A stretch of 19,634 nucleotides of DNA from an uncultured bacterium (GTDB lineage Bacteria > Verrucomicrobiota > Lentisphaeria > Victivallales > Victivallaceae). A program made the translations under genes and the position numbers. A model generated the notes under the pieces. The model ran no database searches. It was not told where the DNA came from and saw only the letters and a program-made list of their open reading frames with translations. Shown one piece after another: positions 14,339 to 19,634 of the stretch. Every line of letters starts with the position of its first letter. Position 1 is the stretch's first letter. The stretch covers positions 1 to 19,634 of the forward strand of contig URVC01000068.1 of NCBI GenBank assembly GCA_900551245.1, in the 5' to 3' direction.

Positions 14339-16042
14339 ATGAATACGAAACAGATGAGTTTTCTTCTGGCCGCCTTCGCCGCCGTTCCGCTCTTCGCCGC
14401 GCCCGGCGACTCCGAATCGGCGCCGTTCTACACCAGCAGCCGGGTCTCCGGCACGCTGGACACGGTCAACACGCAGCTCCCCTCGCCGGGGACACCGCGC
14501 AACAGCAACAACAACGACACCGCCAGCTACATGGACACCCAGGTGCAGGCGCAGCTCCGGCTCGATCTGGATAAGGACACCGACGCCGTCCACTTCATCC
14601 GGGACAACAACGACCCCAAGGTGGTGACCAAAACCTACGTCCTCAAGCACGCCGAACCCTATTCTCTGCGCACCTTCCTGCGGGAGATGGTGCAGACCAA
14701 GCGGGTCTTCGGCAGCGACACGGCGGTCGAATGCCTCCAGTTCGAAGACGGCGTCTCGCTGCTCTTCATCTCGGCGGAGGAGTACCGCTTCCACGACCAT
14801 GAAAACGGCATGGGGATCGATTCGATCGTCGAACGACTCGACAAACCCGGCATTCTCCACAGTTCGGGCCAGCCGAAATTTGTCTACTTCCCCGCCAACG
14901 TCCCGGCGGAAACGCTGATGCCGATGATCAAGCACGTCGGCATGAACGTCTCCGGCGACGAAACCGAACTGACCGGTGGCAAAGACAAGGTCCAGCTCGA
15001 CCCCGACCTCAACTGCCTCTTCTTCAACACCGCCTCCTATTCGCGCCGGAACATCGAGGAGATGCTCCGCAAGTACGACGTGCCGCTCCCGGAGCTGCGG
15101 ATCCGCTTCTGCGTCTACGAACTCTACTCGGAAAACGATGAGAAACTCGGGCTCGACTTCCAGTCGTGGAAGAACAACGAAGGGACCGAACTCTTCAGCA
15201 CCGGCGCCCGTTTCCGGGACAACTGGGCGGCCACCTACGGCGGCACGATGAGCCGTCCGCAGGGTTCCGAACGCACCAGCTTCTACAACTTCAACCCGAA
15301 GTGGAACACCCGTTACATCGACTTTCTCGCCAGCAAAGGCAAGGCGAAAATCGCCCACTCCGGCGAAGTGGTGGTGCGGCAGAACACGCAGACCTCCTTC
15401 CAGCGGCTGACACAGCTCTTCACCATGGATTCGACCGTTCCGGCCGAAAACACGGAGGAGCAGCCCGACGGCTGGTTCGGGCAGGCGTTCGACAAGGTGC
15501 TCGACGCCTTCGGCCGCACCTCGCCGGACAATCAGATCACCGTCGGCAAAGACAACCAGACCTCCGTTGTCCGGGACGACACCAATCAATACGGATTCAC
15601 CATGACCGTCAAGGCCTCGTCGATCGCGCCGGAGGCGGCGGTCCTCCACCTCGATCTGGAAAACTCCTCGCTGATCGGCTATCAGTCCAGCGGCGCTCCC
15701 CGCATCCAGAAGGGGAACAAGGTCAGCAGCGACATCATGATCTCCACCAAACGCAACCGTTTCGTCATCGGCGGGCTGGAAAAGCGGGAGGTGGTGCGCG
15801 GCTCTAACGGGGTTCCGTGGCTGAAAGACATTCCGGTGCTCGGCTACCTCTTCCAGACCGAATCGGAATCCACCCGCAAGTCCCAGCTGGTCGTCGTGGC
15901 CGACTGCGAATATGTCCTGCCCGGCGCCGCGGAAAACCCGGAGGCGGCGAAGAAGATCGGCGAGATCAAGGACAACACCGCCGACGCCGGCGGCGCCAAC
16001 CGCTACTTCTTCCGGCAGCATCTGCTCGATTCCGGGCGTTGA
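14339..16042 (+). CDS. Secretin-like protein, 567 aa, partner of the preceding gene
   Basis: Signal peptide ~1-21 (MSFLLAAFAAVPLFAAP from Met6). A Ser/Thr/Asn-rich region (~24-70) is followed by ring-type modules: ~98-170 (TYVLKHAEPYSLRTFLREMV ... IDSIVERLDKPG) and ~180-250 (KFVYFPANVPAETLMPMIKH ... RRNIEEMLRKYDVPL). The ~252-528 region resembles the secretin beta domain, beginning LRIRFCVYELYSENDEKLGL and ending with FVIGGLEKREVV and the signature VPWLKDIPVLGYLFQTESES (492-511), then RKSQLVVVADCEYV. The N- and C-terminal tails are unlike its neighbour. The Shine-Dalgarno is weak (AGAGG about 13 bases before the ATG), suggesting possible translational coupling. A rho-independent terminator follows. 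Whether it forms outer-membrane pores or a periplasmic cap for the other secretins cannot be told from sequence. Confidence 0.8.
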   Translation: MNTKQMSFLLAAFAAVPLFAAPGDSESAPFYTSSRVSGTLDTVNTQLPSPGTPRNSNNNDTASYMDTQVQAQLRLDLDKDTDAVHFIRDNNDPKVVTKTYVLKHAEPYSLRTFLREMVQTKRVFGSDTAVECLQFEDGVSLLFISAEEYRFHDHENGMGIDSIVERLDKPGILHSSGQPKFVYFPANVPAETLMPMIKHVGMNVSGDETELTGGKDKVQLDPDLNCLFFNTASYSRRNIEEMLRKYDVPLPELRIRFCVYELYSENDEKLGLDFQSWKNNEGTELFSTGARFRDNWAATYGGTMSRPQGSERTSFYNFNPKWNTRYIDFLASKGKAKIAHSGEVVVRQNTQTSFQRLTQLFTMDSTVPAENTEEQPDGWFGQAFDKVLDAFGRTSPDNQITVGKDNQTSVVRDDTNQYGFTMTVKASSIAPEAAVLHLDLENSSLIGYQSSGAPRIQKGNKVSSDIMISTKRNRFVIGGLEKREVVRGSNGVPWLKDIPVLGYLFQTESESTRKSQLVVVADCEYVLPGAAENPEAAKKIGEIKDNTADAGGANRYFFRQHLLDSGR

Positions 16043-16067
16043 GCGCCCCTCTCATCCACGGCATTTT

Positions 16068-16104
16068 CCCCTCCCGTCCATCCACCGGAGGGGGTTTTTT
16101 CTTT
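16068..16104 (+). terminator. Rho-independent terminator after the secretin-like pair
   Basis: CCCCTCC (16068-16074) pairs with GGAGGGG (16087-16093), with an inner GT/AC pair, followed by TTTTTTCTTT (16095-16104). It lies 26 bases past the stop of the 567-aa gene. Confidence 0.88.
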
Positions 16105-16155
16105 CCGGCCCGGATTTCATTTTTATAAAAATCAAATATTTTTGACACCAAGCTC

Positions 16156-16184
16156 TTGAAACCGTTCCAGAAAGGTGGTAAAGT
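16156..16184 (+). promoter_or_regulatory. Sigma70-type promoter for the structured leader RNA and symporter gene
   Basis: TTGAAA (16156-16161), a 17-bp spacer and TAAAGT (16179-16184). The predicted start at about 16190-16192 falls immediately before the first paired base of the RNA fold at 16193. It lies downstream of the terminator of the previous operon and ~360 bases before the symporter start. Confidence 0.55.
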
Positions 16185-16192
16185 AAAACATT

Positions 16193-16339
16193 GGTATCCT
16201 GCGCCGGTGACTTTTTCCGACACAGCATACCGTGCATCCGAAACTCTGTCCAGGAGTTTCCGGAGCGCACAGAAGGACTGTTCCGGAATTTTGATGGGGG
16301 CCCCGTGAACAATGGGGAAAAACCCGGTAATAGGATATT
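16193..16339 (+). ncRNA. Candidate structured RNA (three-way junction), leader of the symporter gene or stand-alone ncRNA
   Basis: About 147 nt whose two ends pair: GGTATCCT (16193-16200) with AGGATATT (16332-16339, two G-U), CCGG (16204-16207) with CCGG (16324-16327), and TTTTTCC (16212-16218) with GGAAAAA (16316-16322). Inside are two hairpins. One pairs GTGC (16232-16235) with GCAC (16267-16270) and CCGAAACTC (16238-16246) with GAGTTTcCGG (16254-16263). The other pairs TGTTCCGG (16279-16286) with CCGtGAACA (16303-16311). I do not recognise it as a known riboswitch, 6S, tmRNA or SRP RNA. A riboswitch-like leader is possible given the transporter downstream; this is inference from pairing by eye. 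Confidence 0.5.
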
Positions 16340-16372
16340 CTGTATTCCATGAAAAACGCTGTTCCAACGAGG

Positions 16373-16395
16373 CGGGCTGTCGCATCGACGGCCCG
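16373..16395 (+). other. Strong hairpin downstream of the structured RNA
   Basis: CGGGCTGTCG (16373-16382) pairs with CGACGGCCCG (16386-16395) through 10 base pairs (one G-U) around a 3-base loop. The following GGTGGCCGTTATTCCTTTT is only loosely T-rich, so it is not a classical terminator; it could be a weak terminator or an expression-platform element of the leader. The rest of the gap to 16548 (a T-rich stretch at 16430-16530) shows nothing else recognisable. Confidence 0.5.
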
Positions 16396-16548
16396 GGTGG
16401 CCGTTATTCCTTTTCGCGCCACAGCTTCTGTGTCTTTTGCTCTTTTCTCCTCTTCTCCCCCCTGCTGACCGGGCGGATTTCCGCTTCACTCCGGCATGAA
16501 TTGTTTTTTCAGGAAACCTTTTTTTCACAATAACGTAAGAATTTTCAA

Positions 16549-18849
16549 ATGAACTGGATCGGTTGGCTTATCGTCGTCTTGCCTCTCATCGCCATTCTAT
16601 GGGCGGCCTGTCACGCACAACGGTATGTGCGCGGGGTTGCCGACTACCTCGCTGCCGGGCGTGTCGCCGGGCGGTACGTCATCAGCGTGGGAGACCTTCA
16701 GGCGGGGCTCGCCGTCATCACCCTCGTCGCCCTCTGCGAGCAGGAGTACCAGTGCGGCATGGCGATGGGGCTATGGAGCAAGCTGACCATTCCGGTGAGC
16801 ATCTTCATGTCGCTGACCGGCTACTGCGTCTACCGCTACCGCCAGACCCGCTGCCTCTCGATCGGCCAGTTCCTGGAAATGCGTTACAACCGGGCGTTCC
16901 GCGTGATCGCCGCCACCATCCGGACGATCGCGGAAATGATCACCAACGCCATCGCCCCGGCGATTGCGGCCCGTTTCTTCATCTACTTCCTCGGCTTCCC
17001 CCACTCGGTCACCATCTGGGGGATGACCATCCCGACCTTCATGATCGTGGTGATCATCGTGGTCACGCTGGCGACGATCGTCATCCTGCCCGGCGGACGT
17101 GTTTCGCTGATCATCACCGACTGCTTCCAGGGGCTGATCGGCTACCCGATCTTCGTGATCTTCACGGTCTTTGTGCTGAGCAACATCTCCTGGATGGACG
17201 ACATTGCGCCGGTCATGCTCGACCGGGCGCCCGGCGAAAGCTTCCTCAACCCGATGGACCTTCACAAGCTGCGTGACTTCAACATCTTCAGCCTGGTGGT
17301 CACCATCGTCGGCAGCATTCTCAACCGCGCCAGCTGGATCGGCAACGACACCACCAGCGCCGGCCGCACCCCGCACGAGCAGAAGATGGCCGGCGTCCTC
17401 GGCACCTGGCGGACCGGTTTCTCGATGCTGATGTGCACCCTGATCGCTCTCACTGTGGTGGTGATCATGCTTTCAAACCACTTCCGCGAAGAGGCCCGCG
17501 ACGTCCGCGTCGAACTGGCCAACCGGGTGGCGACCGAGGTGATTCCGGACCAGGCGGTCCGCGAGAAACTTGCACAGCATTATGAGGCAATTCCGGTGGC
17601 GACCCACGTGATCGGCGTGGACAAGCCCTATTCGCGCACCGAGAACCCCGACACCCCCTACCTGAAGGGGACCTACAATCTGCTCCGCGACACGGTCGAA
17701 GACGGTCCGGCGGTGTTCCAGAAGTTCCGCACGCTCTACTATCAGATGATGATGCCGGTGCTGCTGCGCAGCTTCCTGCCGAGCGCGCTGATGGGACTCT
17801 TCACACTGCTGATGATCATGCTGATGCTCTCGACCGACGATTCGCGCATCTTCAACGCCTCCTCGACGATCGTGCAGGACGTGATCATGCCGTTCCGGAA
17901 GAAGGCGTTCACGCCGCGGGAGCATCTCTGGTGGCTGCGCGGCGTGACGATCGCAGTGGGCGTGTTCTTCGTTTTCGTTTCGCTCTTCATGTCGCAGCTG
18001 GACTACATCAACATGTTCATTCAGATCATGTGTTCGCTGTGGCTGGGCGCGGCAGGGCCGATCATGATCGGCGGGCTTTACACCCGGTTCGGAACGACGA
18101 CCGGAGCGTTCTGCGCGCTCTTCTTCGGGTCGGGAATCTCGCTCGCGGGTCTGCTGCTGCAGCGCAACTGGGCGGATATCATCTATCCCTGGCTGGATGA
18201 GATGGGCTATGTGGCGAGCGTGGCGGAATTTCTGGAGACTGCGTCCGGCCCGTTCCACCCGTATATCGTGTGGACGATGAGCGACGTGAAGTTCCCGATC
18301 AACTCGTACGAGATCTACTTCATTGCGATGATCACGGGGTGCGTGGCCTACCTGATCGGTTCGTTCCTGACCTGCCGCCGTCCGTTCAACCTGGACCGGA
18401 TGCTCCATCGCGGGAAGTACAGTCTGGACGGCGAACAGCAGCATCACGAGGCGTGGACCTGGCGGAACGCCTTCTCCAAGCTGATCGGCATCACGGACGA
18501 ATACACCACCGGCGACAAGGTGATTGCGTGGTCGGTGTTCGGTTACACGATCGTCTACCAGTTCATCATCGCGTTCGTCTTCGTGATCATCTGGAACATG
18601 TTCTGGCCGTGGCCGCCGGAGTGGTGGAGCATCTACTTCTACTTCAACACGATCATTCTGGGTGTGATCGTGGGAATCATCTCGACGGTCTGGTTCTTCT
18701 GGGGTGGAGTTGTCGACCTCAAGCGGCTCTTCCACGACCTGGCGGCGCGGGTGGAGAATCCGCTGGACGACGGCCGGGTATCGGGTCACGTCTCGGTGGT
18801 GGACCTCGCCCACGTCGAGCGGGCGGAGAACAAGAACTCCGACAACTGA
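16549..18849 (+). CDS. Sodium:solute symporter (SSS) family transporter, 766 aa
   Basis: Inner-membrane protein predicted to use the sodium gradient to import an organic solute; the substrate cannot be assigned. TM1 (~4-21) is followed by the SSS hallmark ADYLAAGRVAGRYVISVGDL (31-50), the equivalent of the FxxAGR motif. Further TM helices lie at ~54-92, 114-150, 160-180, 190-211, 245-257, 290-308, 403-427, 464-482, 490-535, 585-607, 657-684 and 696-720. The helix-8 region reads LMLSTDDSRIFNASSTIVQD (425-444), matching the family STxDSxLxxxSS pattern whose Ser/Thr help form the second sodium site. A soluble insert of ~90 residues (310-400) and a charged C-terminal tail make it longer than typical ~500-600 aa members. 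The Shine-Dalgarno is weak (TAAG ~11 bases upstream). A long structured leader precedes it and a strong terminator follows, so it is monocistronic. Confidence 0.9.
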   Translation: MNWIGWLIVVLPLIAILWAACHAQRYVRGVADYLAAGRVAGRYVISVGDLQAGLAVITLVALCEQEYQCGMAMGLWSKLTIPVSIFMSLTGYCVYRYRQTRCLSIGQFLEMRYNRAFRVIAATIRTIAEMITNAIAPAIAARFFIYFLGFPHSVTIWGMTIPTFMIVVIIVVTLATIVILPGGRVSLIITDCFQGLIGYPIFVIFTVFVLSNISWMDDIAPVMLDRAPGESFLNPMDLHKLRDFNIFSLVVTIVGSILNRASWIGNDTTSAGRTPHEQKMAGVLGTWRTGFSMLMCTLIALTVVVIMLSNHFREEARDVRVELANRVATEVIPDQAVREKLAQHYEAIPVATHVIGVDKPYSRTENPDTPYLKGTYNLLRDTVEDGPAVFQKFRTLYYQMMMPVLLRSFLPSALMGLFTLLMIMLMLSTDDSRIFNASSTIVQDVIMPFRKKAFTPREHLWWLRGVTIAVGVFFVFVSLFMSQLDYINMFIQIMCSLWLGAAGPIMIGGLYTRFGTTTGAFCALFFGSGISLAGLLLQRNWADIIYPWLDEMGYVASVAEFLETASGPFHPYIVWTMSDVKFPINSYEIYFIAMITGCVAYLIGSFLTCRRPFNLDRMLHRGKYSLDGEQQHHEAWTWRNAFSKLIGITDEYTTGDKVIAWSVFGYTIVYQFIIAFVFVIIWNMFWPWPPEWWSIYFYFNTIILGVIVGIISTVWFFWGGVVDLKRLFHDLAARVENPLDDGRVSGHVSVVDLAHVERAENKNSDN

Positions 18850-18868
18850 GCGCAACAGGCACTACAGC

Positions 18869-18899
18869 GAGAGCGGTGATCTCACCGCTCTCTTTTTTT
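18869..18899 (+). terminator. Rho-independent terminator of the symporter gene
   Basis: GAGAGCGGTG (18869-18878) pairs with CACCGCTCTC (18883-18892), 10 perfect base pairs, with a 4-base loop and then seven T. It begins ~20 bases after the stop codon. Confidence 0.95.
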
Positions 18900-18925
18900 A
18901 TATTGCTTCAGCGCAAAAAAAAACT

Positions 18926-18940
18926 ACCGGCTGTGCCGGT
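18926..18940 (+). repeat. Left-end subterminal hairpin of the IS
   Basis: Perfect 6-bp stem ACCGGC/GCCGGT with a TGT loop, extendable through CT/AG with a small bulge. This is the type of structure recognised as single-stranded DNA by Y1 HUH transposases near the left end. Confidence 0.6.
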
Positions 18941-18979
18941 ATGTAGCCGAACAGCTTCAGCTTCAAGGCGAGAAAAGAA

Positions 18980-19030
18980 ACTCCGTGCTATAGTATTGTA
19001 ATTCGCCAATCACAAATAATAGAACGGAGT
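18980..19030 (+). promoter_or_regulatory. tnpA leader hairpin that covers the ribosome binding site
   Basis: ACTCCGT (18980-18986) is complementary to ACGGAGT (19024-19030), which contains the tnpA Shine-Dalgarno. CTAT/ATAG and TTGT/ACAA segments extend the stem, leaving a loop with AATTCGCCAATC. A possible -10 (TATAGT, 18989-18994) is inside the left arm, so only transcripts entering from outside would carry the full hairpin. IS200 elements are known to limit transposase translation with such a structure. Confidence 0.6.
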
Positions 19031-19035
19031 CTCAA

Positions 19036-19494
19036 ATGTCAATTGACAAATTATCACACACGAGCTGGAAATGCAAGTATCACATTGTATTTGCCCCCAA
19101 ATATCGTCGACATGTGATCTATAATCAAATTAAAAAAGATATCGGGAAAATTCTACGTCAATTATGTGAATTGAAAAAAGTAGAAATACTAGAGGCCGAA
19201 GCTTGCCCTGATCATATTCATATGTTGGTAAGTATCCCTCCCAATTTGAGTGTGTCTCAATTTGTAGGTTATTTGAAAGGAAAAAGTTCTCTGATGATCT
19301 TTGATCGACATGCGAATTTGAAATATAAATACGGGAATCGGCATTTCTGGTGCAGAGGTTATTATGTTAATACAGCCGGAGCAGATACTCATGCGATTGC
19401 CGCTTATATTCAAAATCAACTGGCAGAGGATCAGGCAATGGAGCAATTAACGTTTAGGGAGTACATAGACCCGTTTACGGGTAGCAAGAATTAA
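19036..19494 (+). CDS. tnpA: IS200/IS605 family Y1 transposase TnpA, 152 aa
   Basis: HUH-type tyrosine transposase acting on single-stranded DNA by a peel-and-paste mechanism. The protein opens with HTSWKCKYHIVFAPKYRR, typical of IS200. The metal-binding HUH motif is His-Ile-His in ACPDHIHMLVSIPP (~57-70). The catalytic Tyr is in the FWCRGYYVNTAG segment (~104-115), followed by the helix AAYIQNQL. Length (152 aa) is normal, and no frameshift is visible, so it appears intact. The Shine-Dalgarno ACGGAG is ~8 bases before ATG and sequestered by the leader hairpin. Codon use is A/T-rich and unlike the rest of the window, indicating recent horizontal acquisition. No TnpB/OMEGA nuclease gene is seen. 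Confidence 0.95.
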   Translation: MSIDKLSHTSWKCKYHIVFAPKYRRHVIYNQIKKDIGKILRQLCELKKVEILEAEACPDHIHMLVSIPPNLSVSQFVGYLKGKSSLMIFDRHANLKYKYGNRHFWCRGYYVNTAGADTHAIAAYIQNQLAEDQAMEQLTFREYIDPFTGSKN

Positions 19495-19496
19495 AA

Positions 19497-19513
19497 GGCA
19501 GAAGAACTCTGCC
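19497..19513 (+). terminator. Hairpin just after the tnpA stop
   Basis: GGCAGA/TCTGCC with a 5-base loop starts 3 bases after the stop codon. It lacks an immediate T-run; the larger GCCTATTT/AAATAGGC hairpin 15 bases further on may instead end the transcript or serve the transposase. The role is uncertain. Confidence 0.35.
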
Positions 19514-19527
19514 TGCATAGCAGGGGG

Positions 19528-19549
19528 GCCTATTTCTTTTCAAATAGGC
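19528..19549 (+). repeat. Right-side hairpin of the IS
   Basis: Perfect 8-bp stem GCCTATTT/AAATAGGC with a 6-base loop, in the non-coding 3' part of the IS. With the GCCGC/GCGGC hairpin at 19573-19586 it is a candidate right-end recognition structure. Confidence 0.5.
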
Positions 19550-19572
19550 TATCACAAGAAAAAGGTTAGTTG

Positions 19573-19586
19573 GCCGCTTTAGCGGC
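19573..19586 (+). repeat. Second right-side hairpin of the IS
   Basis: GCCGC (19573-19577), TTTA loop, GCGGC (19582-19586). Its size and GC content resemble the left-end hairpin, making it the better candidate for the right-end subterminal hairpin; cleavage would be expected a few bases downstream. Confidence 0.5.
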
Positions 19587-19634
19587 GGCCTGTGAATTTG
19601 TTGCGATTGGCGAATTTTTCAAAGCCCGTGTCGG

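Larger units (their letters stand above)
18920..19600 (+). mobile_element. IS200/IS605-type insertion sequence (tnpA only); ends approximate
   Basis: A stretch much richer in A/T than the flanking genes carries an IS200-like transposase and subterminal hairpins but no tnpB. Left hairpin: ACCGGC (18926-18931) TGT GCCGGT (18935-18940). Right-side hairpins: GCCTATTT/AAATAGGC (19528-19549) and GCCGC/GCGGC (19573-19586). Y1-transposase elements have such hairpins rather than terminal inverted repeats and make no target duplication, so the exact ends cannot be fixed without an empty site. It lies directly after the symporter terminator. Confidence 0.7.

Noticed and set aside
14291..16021. 576-aa open frame on the minus strand
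   Set aside because: Fully antisense to the 567-aa secretin-like gene, which has a signal peptide and family motifs; the antisense product is Arg/Val/Gly/Glu-rich with no recognisable domain, as expected in high-GC DNA.
16193..16339. Identification as 6S RNA, SRP RNA, tmRNA or a known riboswitch
   Set aside because: The conserved sequence cores that I know for those classes were not found; kept only as an unclassified structured RNA candidate.
16052..16528. Minus-strand open frames of 158, 139 and 96 aa in the symporter leader
   Set aside because: Mutually overlapping, low-quality composition, no convincing ribosome binding site; the region is better explained by terminator, promoter and RNA structure.
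16312..16533. 73-aa plus-strand open frame upstream of the symporter
   Set aside because: Begins inside the RNA fold and has no Shine-Dalgarno or recognisable domain; a regulatory leader peptide cannot be excluded but nothing supports it.
17473..18855. 460-aa open frame on the minus strand
   Set aside because: Antisense shadow of the symporter; highly charged, His/Arg/Asp-rich composition typical of reverse-frame translation.
19036..19634. Possible OMEGA/TnpB-guide RNA at the IS right end
   Set aside because: No tnpB gene is present; single-gene IS200 elements lack the nuclease, and the right-end hairpins are adequately explained as transposase recognition structures.

Overview
The window looks like the chromosome of a PVC-superphylum bacterium, most plausibly a gut Lentisphaerota (Victivallis-like). 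This is inferred from high GC and GC-rich codon use, a zinc-type ribosomal protein S4, and above all an operon whose order and architecture match the Akkermansia Amuc_1098-1102 'pilus-like' locus. No database search was possible, so the taxon is an inference.

Layout. (1) 1-146, minus strand: the 5' end of rpsD, running off the window, with its own promoter. (2) 347-12020, minus strand: a long colinear block transcribed in the order tpiA, secG, Amuc_1102-like exported protein, PilM-PilN fusion, PilO/Amuc_1100-like protein, Amuc_1099-like protein with zinc-ribbon and calcium-loop motifs, and two tandem TPR-secretins (849 and 819 aa). It ends at a clear rho-independent terminator. A good sigma70-type promoter sits between tpiA and secG, inside a 46-bp near-palindrome. 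(3) 12102-12581, minus: a small lipoprotein. (4) 12792-16042, plus: two consecutive secretin-like proteins without TPR regions (500 and 567 aa), ending at a terminator. (5) 16043-16548: a 506-bp gene-free stretch with a promoter whose predicted start coincides with the first base pairs of a ~150-nt three-way-junction RNA fold. It forms the leader of (6) a 766-aa sodium:solute symporter-family transporter, 16549-18849, plus, with a textbook terminator. (7) From about 18920 to the window end: an AT-rich IS200/IS605-type element (tnpA only) with subterminal hairpins and a leader hairpin that masks the tnpA ribosome binding site.

How the genes fit together. PilM (cytoplasmic actin-like), PilN and PilO (inner-membrane, one TM each), an anchored periplasmic protein and outer-membrane secretins are the alignment and gate subcomplexes of type IV pilus and type II secretion machines. 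Here PilM and PilN are one polypeptide and the secretin is duplicated in the operon. Two more secretin-like proteins plus a lipoprotein (a possible pilotin) lie next door. No pilin, prepilin peptidase, PilB/PilT ATPase or PilC platform is present in the window. SecG, a translocon subunit, is co-transcribed with these exported proteins.

Most interesting items: the four-secretin neighbourhood with a shared C-terminal PDF-x-R tail on the two large ones, the PilM-PilN fusion that retains the PilN PilM-binding segment as an internal linker, the candidate structured RNA ahead of the symporter, and the complementarity between the IS leader-hairpin loop and its downstream end.
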